The notes under the pieces: model-generated
Told to the model about the DNA's origin: nothing
Seen by the model: the letters and a program-made list of their open reading frames with translations, nothing else
Database searches by the model: none
Shown: positions 1 to 8,402 of the stretch, in pieces
Numbering within the stretch: position 1 is the first letter of the stretch
How the letters are laid out: every line of letters starts with the position of its first letter
Origin: DATASD01 sp035478835
GTDB taxonomy: Bacteria > Patescibacteriota > Saccharimonadia > Saccharimonadales > UBA4665
DNA: 64,000 bases
Assembly (NCBI GenBank): GCA_035478835.1
Contig: DATIJH010000009.1
Coordinates: 1 to 64,000 of the forward strand
Direction of reading: 5' to 3'
Position numbers and translations under genes: made by a program

Positions 1-1
1 G

Positions 2-127
2 GTTTGCCCACTGTACCGCAGCTCGCAGGCCAAGCTTATTTGGGTACGCGGCCACAATAACGACGAGGGCAACGAGCTCGCCGACCACTGGGCAAACGAA
101 GCACGTAAGCAGCACCTCAAAAGGTAA
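2..127 (+). CDS. rnhA: Ribonuclease HI, C-terminal fragment
   Basis: The last 41 codons of a gene cut by the window edge, ending with TAA. The segment WVRGHNNDEGNELADHWAN matches the end of RNase HI, where a conserved His loop (RGH) is followed by the final catalytic Asp in the (E)LAD helix. The enzyme cleaves the RNA strand of RNA:DNA hybrids in the cytoplasm. The catalytic N-terminal half lies outside the window, so completeness cannot be judged. Its last codons carry an AAAAGG stretch that can act as ribosome binding site for the next gene, which suggests translational coupling. Confidence 0.75.
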   Translation, partial: VCPLYRSSQAKLIWVRGHNNDEGNELADHWANEARKQHLKR

Positions 128-130
128 GTG

Positions 131-721
131 ATGAAAACAGCGCTTATTATTATCAGCACCATACTTACTATTGTGAGTGTCATCCCATATATTCGCGAGA
201 CTTTGAACGGCAAAACCAAGCCGCGCATCGTAACATGGTTTACGTGGTCGCTTTTGACGGCAATTGCGTGCGCGGCATCGTACAGCGACAAGCAGTATCC
301 GAGCGCGATCCTCATGTTTTTTGCAACGATTGAGGCGCTGAGCGTGGCGTTACTCGGCCTAAAACATGGTGATCGCAAAATTGCGCGGTTTGACATTGTG
401 TGTCAGGTGGCCGCAATCGTCGGCATCATTTTGTGGCTCATATTTAACTCACCGACAATTGCAGTAGCGGCAGCCGTGACAATCGACCTCGTCGGCGCGC
501 TACCAACGCTTAAACACGCCTGGCAAAAACCGGGTGAAGAAACAGCAATTACTTTTGCACTGGCCGGGATCGGCGGTTTGTGCACGGTGTTGGCCGCCGC
601 CAACTGGAAAATTACAGCCGTAGCGTACCCGCTATACATATTTTTGATCAATATTGTGATCGTGGCATTTATTATCGGCCGCACGCGGCATGCCAAGGTG
701 GCTTCGCCACCGGAGTTGTAG
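131..721 (+). CDS. Multi-pass membrane protein, PQ-loop/SWEET-like organisation
   Basis: About 196 aa with roughly seven hydrophobic segments (near residues 2-20, 35-51, 57-77, 86-107, 108-124, 138-158 and 163-186). Two similar turns, VSVIPYIRETLNGKTKP in the first third and ALPTLKHAWQKP in the second half, suggest an internal 3+1+3 duplication like PQ-loop/SWEET carriers. That resemblance is by eye; the substrate is unknown. A GTG at 128 directly precedes the ATG chosen here. The gene follows the RNase H stop within a few bases, so the two are probably co-transcribed. Confidence 0.6.
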   Translation: MKTALIIISTILTIVSVIPYIRETLNGKTKPRIVTWFTWSLLTAIACAASYSDKQYPSAILMFFATIEALSVALLGLKHGDRKIARFDIVCQVAAIVGIILWLIFNSPTIAVAAAVTIDLVGALPTLKHAWQKPGEETAITFALAGIGGLCTVLAAANWKITAVAYPLYIFLINIVIVAFIIGRTRHAKVASPPEL

Positions 722-811
722 AAAATACCTACACATTTGTTACACATGCCATAGCAAGCACGAGCTTTTTGTATTATAATCCTGACTTCAGCTTAATGAA
801 GGAACAGAATA

Positions 812-1462
812 ATGGATTTACCTCGCAGGCTCGCCGAGCATGCTACGCCTTTGCCAATAGAACAATTAAGGGCCGAATTGCCGGCGGCTGCCAGCGCACT
901 TGCCAGGCTGCAGGAGCGTGGATTTATGGTGTGTAATGGCTTGACGCCCGAGTTGCTGGGAGAAGCTGCGCTCATTGCTTCTGAACCGCACATTGGTGTG
1001 CCATACCCCGAAGACAAGCGCACATTCGGCCATGATACGCAGCTCGATACAGCGCTACAAAAGGGAATGGCCGGTTTTGCGCTGCTCGGACCGCAGTCAC
1101 GCAGACACACACGGCCCTTAGTTGGTTACGGTTGGCTGCAGGATAAAGACAGCGAGAATTTTGAAAGTAACGGCGTGCAGCACGCGGTCCGGATCAGGGA
1201 AAAGTGGCAAGGGCAGGGGCTTGCCGCCGATTTCAGCCGCGCCGTACTGGGTACGGGGAAGGTGCTGTACGGTGCCAATCAGGTACGGGCGGATTTCTGG
1301 ATGGATGATCGCCGCGCCGCGCACGTAGCGCAGCAACTTGGCTTTAGCCTCCAAGCATGTGTCGAGCAGGAGCGTGTCACACAAAAAGGCAGAGTGATGG
1401 GCGAGAAACTGCAAGTCGCGCTTGATGTCCAGGGGCCGCTGCAGGGTGCCAACTATTATTAA
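812..1462 (+). CDS. GNAT-family N-acetyltransferase-like protein
   Basis: 216 aa. The region around residues 125-185 has the GNAT acetyl-CoA loop pattern (REKWQGQGLAADF, an R/Q-x-x-G-x-G/A variant) followed by an alpha-beta unit ending in a QLGF motif (HVAQQLGFSL), as expected for GNAT motifs A and B. Acceptor substrate unknown. A TATAAT at 775-780 and a GAAGGA Shine-Dalgarno at 798-803, 8 nt before the ATG, support this start. Monocistronic or the first gene of a loose cluster. The N-terminal 90 residues do not look typical and may be a family-specific extension. Confidence 0.6.
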   Translation: MDLPRRLAEHATPLPIEQLRAELPAAASALARLQERGFMVCNGLTPELLGEAALIASEPHIGVPYPEDKRTFGHDTQLDTALQKGMAGFALLGPQSRRHTRPLVGYGWLQDKDSENFESNGVQHAVRIREKWQGQGLAADFSRAVLGTGKVLYGANQVRADFWMDDRRAAHVAQQLGFSLQACVEQERVTQKGRVMGEKLQVALDVQGPLQGANYY

Positions 1463-1500
1463 CAGTAGCGCTGGAGTAGAACACGCGGCCATGTGATGAT

Positions 1501-2109
1501 ATGATAAAGCGCATGGAGCCTGAAAAAGAAAAACCACAATCACAGCCGCCACGAGTGTTCGCGTTCATCGACAGCCAAAATCTTAACCTCGGTGTGCAAA
1601 AATCCGGCTGGAAAATGGATTGGCGCAAATTCCGCAAGTTTTTGGCAGATAAATATGGTGTCACCAAGGCATACATGTTTATCGGTTACATTCCCGAATT
1701 TGAGTCAATGTACGAGCAAATGCATGAGCTCGGCTACGCGGTGGTGCTCAAACCAACATTTGACCTTACAAAACCGCGGCCAGAACTTATTGAGGCCGAT
1801 AACGAGCTCGAATACGCCACGCAAAAACCCGGTGAACCGGAAGAAAAGAAACCCGTAAAGGGCAACATAGATGCCGAGCTCGTGCTCTGGGCCATGAAAG
1901 AAATGAGCAATTACGAAAAAGCGGTGATTGTTTCCGGTGACGGCGATTTCTTCTGCCTCATCGAATATTTGGAGCAGAAAAAACGGCTGCTGCATTTGCT
2001 GGCGCCAAGCGGGCACTACTCAAGCCTCTATAATATTTATGAGCCGTATATCGTGCGACTGGATCAGTTTCGCCGCGAACTTGCGTATCGCGACCGCCGC
2101 CGCAAGTAA
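1501..2109 (+). CDS. NYN-domain (LabA/DUF88-like) putative nuclease
   Basis: 202 aa. The NYN/PIN-like core is clear: FIDSQNLN near residue 23 (first acidic residue), GNIDAELVLWAM near 120, and VSGDGDFFCLIEYL near 146 with the conserved GDGD. These Asp residues form the metal site of NYN ribonucleases. Between them is a charged insert rich in K, P and E. Probable RNA-processing or defence nuclease in the cytoplasm; target unknown. A second in-frame ATG at 1513 is possible. It lies about 130 bp upstream of the DUF4868-like gene on the same strand. Confidence 0.75.
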   Translation: MIKRMEPEKEKPQSQPPRVFAFIDSQNLNLGVQKSGWKMDWRKFRKFLADKYGVTKAYMFIGYIPEFESMYEQMHELGYAVVLKPTFDLTKPRPELIEADNELEYATQKPGEPEEKKPVKGNIDAELVLWAMKEMSNYEKAVIVSGDGDFFCLIEYLEQKKRLLHLLAPSGHYSSLYNIYEPYIVRLDQFRRELAYRDRRRK

Positions 2110-2240
2110 TTCGTGGTGGTCCAGAGGAGACGCCGCAAATTTTACAGCAGCATTTCGTGCGCATTGTAGAGTAAAATACAGGGTAAGACTATCAAGTTAA
2201 CGCCGTCCGCTTGCGGATGGCTCTATCGAAAGTTATACAC

Positions 2241-3362
2241 ATGGACGAACAAGAGGGTATCGCGGCCGCGGAAAATATTGAACAGAGCACACAAGATGTG
2301 CCAACGGATACGGCGCCCGCAGAAGTGCTGGCCGCGGCGCCTTCCGTGCAGTCTGGTGACATCCTTGGGCCTGTAACCGAGGCGCCATATGAGCAGGTGG
2401 ACGTCTTTGCCTGGGCCAACAATCTTGTGCAGTACAAAGATGAGATCGCCATCGAACTGTTTTTGTTCAACAAAAATTATGTATTGTACCGTACTAAACG
2501 CGCCGGCGATCTCAATAAGCAAATGGAGCCGCTATTTATAGATGAAATTTTGGAGTACGTGCTTGAGGGGGCCGACATCGGCCTGACGGTGCGCGGCTTT
2601 GAAGAAGCCGAGGCCGAAGAGCACGTGCTGCAGCGCACTCGAGTCAAAAATGTCGACAAATTGGTCGAGGTTTTGGGCTGGCTCAAAACACAGGAACACG
2701 AAATCGAGCTTTTTAACGAAGAAGAGCACGACATTAAGCGCATTAAGGGCGTGGTGGCACGCTGCAGGCATAAGGATTTGCCGAAGCCGTTTTACGTCAT
2801 CAAAGCGCTGCCACAGTCGCAAATCATGAAGGGCAAGACCGGCTGGATGATTCGCGACAATAAATTCGTGGCGTTCGACGCTGACGCTGCGCTGCGTATT
2901 CCGTCCGAAAATCAGCTGCTCGTGGTAGACCAAGATCTTTTTGTATTCAACCAGGGCAAGCTGAAGGCGCTTTTTGGCTACGACGCCAAAGAGGCCAGCA
3001 TTGCCGAAAAGAAAGTCCGCGAAATCGAAGAACACTTTAAGCTTAGTTTTGCCGAGGGTCTCTCTATGCAGTCGCTGGTAAAAGGCAAGCGCGCTACTAT
3101 CAAAAAGCTGCAAAAAATCGAACCGAGCCAGATCAAGCAAGACGACCTAGTCGATCACGCTGAGGAGCTCGGCCTGGATCTTATGCTCGACGACAACGGC
3201 GCGATTATCATTATGGACGACGGTGACCTGACTAAATTTGTAAACTTGCTGAACGATGACTACATTGAATCGCCGCTTACGGGTTTGCGGTATGAAATTA
3301 AAAGCAAGCGTTTACTCAAGCCGCCAAGCGACGAAGACCTGTTGAAGTCAGTGCTCAAGTAG
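2241..3362 (+). CDS. DUF4868 / KwaB-like protein
   Basis: 373 aa from the ATG at 2241 (in-frame ATG 2217 also possible; neither has a good Shine-Dalgarno). The first ~50 residues are acidic and low-complexity. The C-terminal half (about 195-365) runs KFVAFDAD, LLVVDQDLFVFNQ, ALFGYDAKE, a helical segment, then NLLNDDYIESPLTGLRYEI. This resembles the DUF4868 domain, which includes KwaB, the DNA-binding subunit of the Kiwa anti-phage system. The match is from memory of the pattern, not a search. No four-helix membrane KwaA partner is visible beside it. It is followed after 11 nt by an unknown gene, probably in the same transcript. Confidence 0.55.
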   Translation: MDEQEGIAAAENIEQSTQDVPTDTAPAEVLAAAPSVQSGDILGPVTEAPYEQVDVFAWANNLVQYKDEIAIELFLFNKNYVLYRTKRAGDLNKQMEPLFIDEILEYVLEGADIGLTVRGFEEAEAEEHVLQRTRVKNVDKLVEVLGWLKTQEHEIELFNEEEHDIKRIKGVVARCRHKDLPKPFYVIKALPQSQIMKGKTGWMIRDNKFVAFDADAALRIPSENQLLVVDQDLFVFNQGKLKALFGYDAKEASIAEKKVREIEEHFKLSFAEGLSMQSLVKGKRATIKKLQKIEPSQIKQDDLVDHAEELGLDLMLDDNGAIIIMDDGDLTKFVNLLNDDYIESPLTGLRYEIKSKRLLKPPSDEDLLKSVLK

Positions 3363-3373
3363 CCAGCATAGAT

Positions 3374-3934
3374 ATGAGTAGTTCTGCAGAGTCTCAATTT
3401 TGCCCAATGGGCAGTGAAGTCGCCGATCAAGGCGTTCGCGACCGCCGCGCTACCGAATACGCACGCCCCGCCTGGCTCGGCGCGCTCGTTGCATATCGAC
3501 TTACGAGTCTCATCGACGGCATCATTGAGTCCACGGTCCATAAAAGCTACAGCACTACAGAGGACGGCTGTGTATATACGTATAAAAGAGTTTTCGGTGA
3601 ACAGAGCGATTCTTCGGCGCATCGGGAATCTCTGTCCACAAGACTGGCCATTCACGCTGAGCACACGCGTGATGGCAAAGTCTCCAGTTACGACGTCAGG
3701 TTTACATATAATGTCGGCAACATTGCAACGCATGGCGTAAATTATTTTGTCGTGAGGGGCTCTAGCGGTACGAGGGTTGAGGTCGACAACGGCCAATTGG
3801 AGCTCGTTGGCGCCGCTGCACAAATCCAGCCGTCTGAGCATACAGAGGTGGCCACTCCATACGAGATAACGGATTTGCAAGAACGGCTTGCCTATATTTC
3901 GGAACGCCAGCGATCAGAGTCTACTGAAGGGTAG
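3374..3934 (+). CDS. Hypothetical protein
   Basis: 186 aa, no family recognised. It begins 11 nt after the KwaB-like gene and probably shares its transcript. The N-terminus is polar, residues 30-50 are moderately hydrophobic (RPAWLGALVAYRLTSLIDGI), and the C-terminal half alternates hydrophobic and polar residues as in a beta-rich domain (SSYDVRFTYNVGN, VNYFVVRGSSGTRVEV). The end overlaps the convergent gene 3914-4951 by 21 bp. A long antisense reading frame at 3260-3880 is treated as a shadow because this frame has the cleaner context. Confidence 0.5.
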   Translation: MSSSAESQFCPMGSEVADQGVRDRRATEYARPAWLGALVAYRLTSLIDGIIESTVHKSYSTTEDGCVYTYKRVFGEQSDSSAHRESLSTRLAIHAEHTRDGKVSSYDVRFTYNVGNIATHGVNYFVVRGSSGTRVEVDNGQLELVGAAAQIQPSEHTEVATPYEITDLQERLAYISERQRSESTEG

Positions 3935-4951
3935 GTGTTTGCGGCGCCCTGCGGCAGCTTCGTATAATAGCGAACGGGTAGACGAGACGGGATGTTGTGC
4001 AAGCGTGGCGAGCTTGTTGTAGATTCGCGTATGACCGGCAAATTGGTGATATGCCATGAGCTCGGCCAACTGCCGCTCGCGGCTCTGCAGTGCGCCAGCG
4101 CTTGGCGAACGCAGGAAGAATGAGCTGTCGGTGCCAACTGATCCTAGGTAATCGTCAAGCTCACCGGTGCTGAGCGCTTGCACGCGATGCGCAAGCAGAG
4201 TGACAATGTTATATTCGGCCTGGGTCTCGTGGTGTAATTCAAGCGGCTGTGCTAATTGTACGCGATATTGGAAGGTTCCGGCGATGTGCAAAAAATCCTC
4301 ACTGCAATCAAGCAGCAGGTCGAGTGCGTCGTCAATTAAACTTGGTTTGAGCGGCATGTGGCTGGCCAGGTTTTTTATATTGATGCTCGCCGCACTTAAG
4401 AAATCAACTACTTGATGCCATTGTTTGCGTACTTGGTCGCCCAGCATGTTTTTGGCGCGAAACCGGTTTTCGGTGTCCTTGGTGTTGTTGGCATAGTCGA
4501 CCACGAGGGCTTCGCGTGCCAGCTGGGCGGCATATGGCAAAAGCATGTCGGTGTTTACTGGCGCGGTTACGTACAGGCTATAACACTGTGTCGGCACCAT
4601 TTGGAGCTGGTCCGGCAACACAAAAAAGACTTTAGCGTCTGGCCGCTGCTCGGGCGGCTGCGCCACAAACGATAAAGCATGCATGCGCGTCACGGCATAC
4701 GTAAGATGAAGGATTTTTTGGGCGTTCACTGTGCCGGCACGTTCGCGCTGCAGGGTGCGGGCAATCTTAAACCATTGCTTGCGCACTACGCAGAGAAGTT
4801 TTAGCGGCTCCAGCGCTACAACCACTGCGCTACCGAGGTGCTGGCGGCTGTATAAATGCCGCGCCAGATCGGCTGCCAGCCCATTATTATTCACGCTGCG
4901 GCCACTGCGCACTTCAAGATATTGGGTCAGTTTTTCTGGCATCGGTTCCAT
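3914..4951 (-). CDS. Hypothetical protein downstream of radC
   Basis: 345 aa, no recognised family. The central part (residues ~115-200) reads like a soluble alpha/beta domain (VFFVLPDQLQMVP, CYSLYVTAPVNTDMLLPYAAQL, EALVVDYANN), and the C-terminal third is helical and ends in a basic tail. No signal peptide or membrane segment is visible. The ATG lies 3 nt after the radC stop, so the two genes form an operon and may be translationally coupled. Its 3' end overlaps the convergent gene by 21 bp. Function unknown. Confidence 0.6.
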   Translation of the reverse strand: MEPMPEKLTQYLEVRSGRSVNNNGLAADLARHLYSRQHLGSAVVVALEPLKLLCVVRKQWFKIARTLQRERAGTVNAQKILHLTYAVTRMHALSFVAQPPEQRPDAKVFFVLPDQLQMVPTQCYSLYVTAPVNTDMLLPYAAQLAREALVVDYANNTKDTENRFRAKNMLGDQVRKQWHQVVDFLSAASINIKNLASHMPLKPSLIDDALDLLLDCSEDFLHIAGTFQYRVQLAQPLELHHETQAEYNIVTLLAHRVQALSTGELDDYLGSVGTDSSFFLRSPSAGALQSRERQLAELMAYHQFAGHTRIYNKLATLAQHPVSSTRSLLYEAAAGRRKHLPFSRL

Positions 4952-4954
4952 GGG

Positions 4955-5623
4955 CTATATCATGTGATGTTGCTTAAAACTAAAATGCTCGGTTGCCGTC
5001 AGTATGATGTGGTCCCGCAACGGAATACCGATGAGCTGTCCGGCTGCCGCCAATTGCTGAGTGAGCGAAATATCTTTTTCGCTGGGCGCTGGCTCGAGAG
5101 AGGGGTGGTTATGGGCCACGATAATGCTGGCGGCGCGGTCCACTATCGGGTCAGAAAAGACCTCGCGCGGGTGCGCGAGCACCGTATCGAGTGTGCCGAT
5201 AGTAACCGTGCGTTGCGCGATAAGCCGCTGGCCGCCATCGAGCGACAAGCATACAAAATGCTCCTGCTGGCGGTTACGCAAGCTTGCAAGTCTGCCCAAA
5301 ATTTCCGTCTGGGTATGCAGGGGCAGGGCGTCACGTACCAAGTGCCGCTTGGCAAGCTCCAGCGCCGCCAAGATCTTTGAAGCCTGCGCTATGTTGACGC
5401 CGCGCAGCCGTATGAGCGCGTCGAGTGTGAGGGGCGAACTCTCGGACCGCAGCGTACGCTGCAATTGGCGCGCAATCGTGCCCACGTCGGCCTGTTTATT
5501 GCCGCTGCCGATCATGACCTCTAGCAATTCGAAGTCCGACAACGCTTGCGGCCCTTTGCGTTGCATTTTCTCGCGCGGTCGGTCGACGCGCGGCAGCTCT
5601 GCTATACGATGGTGATTTCCCAT
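4955..5623 (-). CDS. radC: RadC-family JAB-domain protein
   Basis: 222 aa from the ATG at 5623; the reading frame is open to a GTG at 5695. The N-terminal helix-hairpin-helix part contains IARQLQ and LRGVNIAQASKILAALEL. The C-terminal JAB/MPN metal site is intact: AHNHPSLEPAPSEKDISLT gives the HxH-x7-S-x2-D pattern, and LRDHIIL follows. RadC proteins are linked to DNA repair, recombination and mobile elements, but their biochemical role is not settled. A TATGAT -10-like hexamer starts 21 nt upstream of this ATG, which favours the shorter start. Co-transcribed with the unknown gene that follows. Confidence 0.85.
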   Translation of the reverse strand: MGNHHRIAELPRVDRPREKMQRKGPQALSDFELLEVMIGSGNKQADVGTIARQLQRTLRSESSPLTLDALIRLRGVNIAQASKILAALELAKRHLVRDALPLHTQTEILGRLASLRNRQQEHFVCLSLDGGQRLIAQRTVTIGTLDTVLAHPREVFSDPIVDRAASIIVAHNHPSLEPAPSEKDISLTQQLAAAGQLIGIPLRDHIILTATEHFSFKQHHMI

Positions 5624-5767
5624 TGCAGGCGGGAGCGTATCATACTTTGCCTCGCGAGTGTACAACAAAATTTCTGTAACTGTGGAAAACCTCACTAAAT
5701 ACGGTGGACGGACAACCGCTGCGTTATTTTTAGCCGCCTGCCAGGAAAGTCGGGTATACTAGGCGGG

Positions 5768-7294
5768 ATGGATCAGGTACTTGCGCTGCAAATTATGTTA
5801 TCGGGGGAGAACGTTATGCTGACCGGCGCGGCCGGTTCTGGCAAAACGTATGTGCTCAATCAGTTCATTCGCGAAGCGCGCGACGAGGGTAAAAGGGTGA
5901 CTGTTACGGCCACGACCGGACTTGCCGCCACGCATTTAAGCGGCAGCACCATTCACGCCTGGAGCGGCATCGGCATTCTCGATGTTTTGCCGCCACGCCA
6001 TTATGAAATGCTCAGCAAAACGCGCCGCGAAACTATCGAAAAAACAGATGTACTTATCATCGACGAGATCTCGATGCTGCACGATTTTCGGCTCGACATG
6101 GTCGATCAAGTTTTGCGCAAAGTACGCGATGACGACCGGCCGTTCGGCGGCATTCAGGTGATTTTATGCGGCGACTTTTTCCAGTTGCCACCGGTCAACC
6201 GTAGCGATGCAGCTGCCGGCGGATTTGTGGTGAACGCCGCGGTCTGGCAGGAGCTCGATCCGGTCATCTGTTATCTTGACGAGCAGCATCGCCAGGACGA
6301 TAACGAATTTTTGGATATTTTAAACGCACTGCGCAGCGGTGATGTGCGCCGCCGTCATGCCGAGCAGTTACTGTCTCGCGTGAACGCACAACTCAAGGGC
6401 GAGCAGGCCATAACAGAGCTGCATACCACGAACGTGGATGTGGATTCGGTCAACGCCGCCCACCTTAATGCGCTCCAGGAAGATTCTTACATCTACGAAA
6501 TGGAAACCACCGGCAGCGCCAACTACGTTGAATCGCTCAAGCGGTCGTGCCTGGCGCCTGAAAAGCTGGTGCTCAAGCTTGGCGCATTCGTAATGTGCAT
6601 AAAAAACAGCCAAGATAAAAGTTACGCGAATGGCACGCTGGGTGTGGTGATTGGTTTTGAGGAAGGCACGGATTATCCGCGCATCCGCTTACACAATGGG
6701 CGGGAGCTTACCATACGACCGGAAACGTGGGAGTTGCGCGATGGTGACCGCAAACGGGCCTCGCTCACGCAGTTGCCGCTTCGGCTGGCGTGGGCCATCA
6801 CCGTCCACAAAAGCCAGGGCATGACGCTCGACGCGGCGCGTATTGATTTACGCCGTGCGTTCGTAGAGGGAATGGGTTATGTGGCGTTATCGCGCCTGCG
6901 CAGCCTGGATACGTTAAGCCTGGCGGGTATTAATACAATGGCGCTCAAGGTAAGTCCGGAAGCGCTCGAGATAGACAAAACCTTGCGTCAAAAATCTGCC
7001 GAAGCGCAAGAAAAATTCGCCCATCTGCGCGAGCAAGCGGCAAAGGCCAAAAAAACGACGCGCAAGAGTAAAACCGGCGGCTCACAAGCCTGGGCTGACA
7101 AACTCGCCCGTATGCGCGAAACCTATCCGAACGCGTATCGCCCATGGAGCAAAGAGGACGACGAGCGGTTAAAAAATTTGTTCAAAGAAAACCTATCTTT
7201 ACAGGAGTTAAGCGAACAGTTCGGTCGCCATATGGGTTCAATCCGAAAGCGTCTCGAAAAGTTCTATGGTGAAGATGTGGAGATCAAAAAGTAA
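5768..7294 (+). CDS. Pif1/RecD-like SF1B DNA helicase with C-terminal HTH
   Basis: 508 aa. Walker A GAAGSGKT at residues 20-27, Walker B LIIDEISML near 97, motif III-like LCGDFFQLPPV, and the C-terminal UvrD_C_2 motif AWAITVHKSQGMTLD near 340, then YVALSRLRS. This is the Pif1/RecD2-type 5'-3' helicase arrangement. After a basic linker (~425-450) the last 55 residues (RPWSKEDDERLKNLF ... LSLQELSEQFGR) form a Myb/HTH-like domain, probably for DNA or partner binding. TATACT at 5755-5760 starts 13 nt before the ATG, so the mRNA should be leaderless. Divergent from radC. Confidence 0.85.
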   Translation: MDQVLALQIMLSGENVMLTGAAGSGKTYVLNQFIREARDEGKRVTVTATTGLAATHLSGSTIHAWSGIGILDVLPPRHYEMLSKTRRETIEKTDVLIIDEISMLHDFRLDMVDQVLRKVRDDDRPFGGIQVILCGDFFQLPPVNRSDAAAGGFVVNAAVWQELDPVICYLDEQHRQDDNEFLDILNALRSGDVRRRHAEQLLSRVNAQLKGEQAITELHTTNVDVDSVNAAHLNALQEDSYIYEMETTGSANYVESLKRSCLAPEKLVLKLGAFVMCIKNSQDKSYANGTLGVVIGFEEGTDYPRIRLHNGRELTIRPETWELRDGDRKRASLTQLPLRLAWAITVHKSQGMTLDAARIDLRRAFVEGMGYVALSRLRSLDTLSLAGINTMALKVSPEALEIDKTLRQKSAEAQEKFAHLREQAAKAKKTTRKSKTGGSQAWADKLARMRETYPNAYRPWSKEDDERLKNLFKENLSLQELSEQFGRHMGSIRKRLEKFYGEDVEIKK

Positions 7295-7312
7295 TAAGCC
7301 CTGCGCATTTAT

Positions 7313-7783
7313 TTAAAGTGGCATTGGGTATTGCGCAAATTGCTTATTGGGCAGTGCATTAATGTCCAAAGTTCTGCAATCATTGGCAAGCTTTTCTGGC
7401 GCTTGATTGGCGCCGGCGTGCTCAAATGAGTAGTTGGTGGCCTCGACGCGGATTTGTGGCACAAGCGGGTCGCCTGGCGTATCGAACAGTCTATTTTCGG
7501 CGGCAATAGCGCAGTAAGCCAAGGCATTGTTGCGTGCATTGTGGCCATCCTGGATGCGTTGCTCCATCTGTGCAGCCGCCGCATCGATAACTGCGGCAGT
7601 TGCAGGACGTGCCAAGGATTGCTCATGCATATAGACGCCAGAAAAGGATTTACCCGCTAGCGCTTGGTCGGTCTGGGTGGCCAACTCCCAGCTGTAGGGA
7701 TGCGCGCTTTGCATCTCGCTCATGCCCACTGCCAGTGCCGCAGCCGCAGCCCCACCAGCTATTAGCTTTGTCCGCAATCTCAT
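7313..7783 (-). CDS. Secreted hypothetical protein
   Basis: 156 aa with a clear signal peptide: MRLRTK followed by LIAGGAAAAALAVGMS, a possible signal peptidase I site just after it. The mature part is polar, with one Cys pair (AYCAIAA and NDCRTLD) that could form a disulfide. No family recognised. AAGG lies about 11 nt upstream of the ATG and a TACAAT occurs further upstream. The gene is convergent with the helicase with an 18-nt gap, so the two transcripts probably overlap. Confidence 0.6.
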   Translation of the reverse strand: MRLRTKLIAGGAAAAALAVGMSEMQSAHPYSWELATQTDQALAGKSFSGVYMHEQSLARPATAAVIDAAAAQMEQRIQDGHNARNNALAYCAIAAENRLFDTPGDPLVPQIRVEATNYSFEHAGANQAPEKLANDCRTLDINALPNKQFAQYPMPL

Positions 7784-7902
7784 GTCCGTTTACCTTGAAT
7801 TACGTAGTGACAAGATTGTAGCGCCGCTACTGCAATAAATCAATATAATGACACTAAATTGACAAAGCATAAGTTTTTTGTTATGGTATTAATTGTAAAA
7901 CC

Positions 7903-8145
7903 ATGAAAACAAAAAACAGCAAAAATCAGTCGTATCTTCGTGCCCACCATCGCGGTCTGATGACGCTGTCGCTAGTCGTGATGCTGATCTGCTTGGCAAA
8001 ATTCGACAGCCATTTACTTGCCGTCTTTCGGCAGGCCTACAATCAAGGGTTCGGCATTATCGGCACGTATATGCGAGAAGGGGAAATGACACGTTACCCC
8101 ATTGATTTTGGAGTTGCCCGAATACAAACCACCTCTGGTATGTAA
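7903..8145 (+). CDS. Small single-span membrane protein
   Basis: 80 aa. A basic N-terminus (KTKNSKNQSYLRAHHRG) precedes one hydrophobic span near residues 20-34 (MTLSLVVMLICLAKF), giving a likely N-in topology. No known family. A good promoter supports it: TTGACA at 7859-7864, 17-bp spacer, TATGGT at 7882-7887, placing the start site about 9 nt before the ATG. It lies just upstream of the division-cluster promoter on the same strand, but a separate promoter follows, so it need not belong to that operon. Confidence 0.5.
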   Translation: MKTKNSKNQSYLRAHHRGLMTLSLVVMLICLAKFDSHLLAVFRQAYNQGFGIIGTYMREGEMTRYPIDFGVARIQTTSGM

Positions 8146-8165
8146 TGTGAAATAATTCATAGCGT

Positions 8166-8231
8166 TTATCCACAGGCTGCAAACACTACATGTTGTGGAA
8201 AGCTCTGTCTACGCTGATAAACTGTGGAAAA
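8166..8231. promoter_or_regulatory. DnaA-box-like cluster upstream of mraZ
   Basis: A perfect DnaA box TTATCCACA at 8166-8174 is followed by TGTGGAAAG at 8194-8202 (reverse orientation, two mismatches) and TGTGGAAAA at 8223-8231 (reverse, one mismatch). All lie 40-105 bp upstream of the mraZ -35 element. Three sites in 66 bp is more than expected by chance but short of an origin: no dnaA gene or AT-rich unwinding region is obvious. They could be DnaA binding sites that regulate the division cluster. Confidence 0.4.
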
Positions 8232-8269
8232 GTGCTGTAGGAAACACCACCATTTCCTAAAAAATAGAC

Positions 8270-8321
8270 TTGTATGTGGGTAATGGTGGGTAGTATAGTC
8301 ATGGCAGTGGGTAATTGTGGG
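8270..8321 (+). promoter_or_regulatory. mraZ promoter with four MraZ-binding repeats
   Basis: Four TGGGT repeats begin at 8277, 8287, 8308 and 8318, i.e. two pairs with 10-bp periodicity separated by 21 bp, so all lie on one face of the helix. This is the known MraZ-binding pattern (TGGGN repeats spaced 5 bp). They overlap a promoter: -35-like TTGTAT 8270-8275, 18-bp spacer, -10 TATAGT 8294-8299. The first pair sits in the spacer and the second just downstream of the start site, so MraZ binding should repress the operon. Confidence 0.8.
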
Positions 8322-8402
8322 TAGCCCGCCCGAAACCAACGAGTTTCGACAAAAGAGCTATCCGCCAAAAATAAAAACCACTAGCAAATTTAAATAACAC
8401 CA

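Noticed and set aside
3260..3880. 206-codon open frame on the minus strand
   Set aside because: It is antisense to two better-supported plus-strand genes, has an odd composition and no start context. Treated as a shadow.
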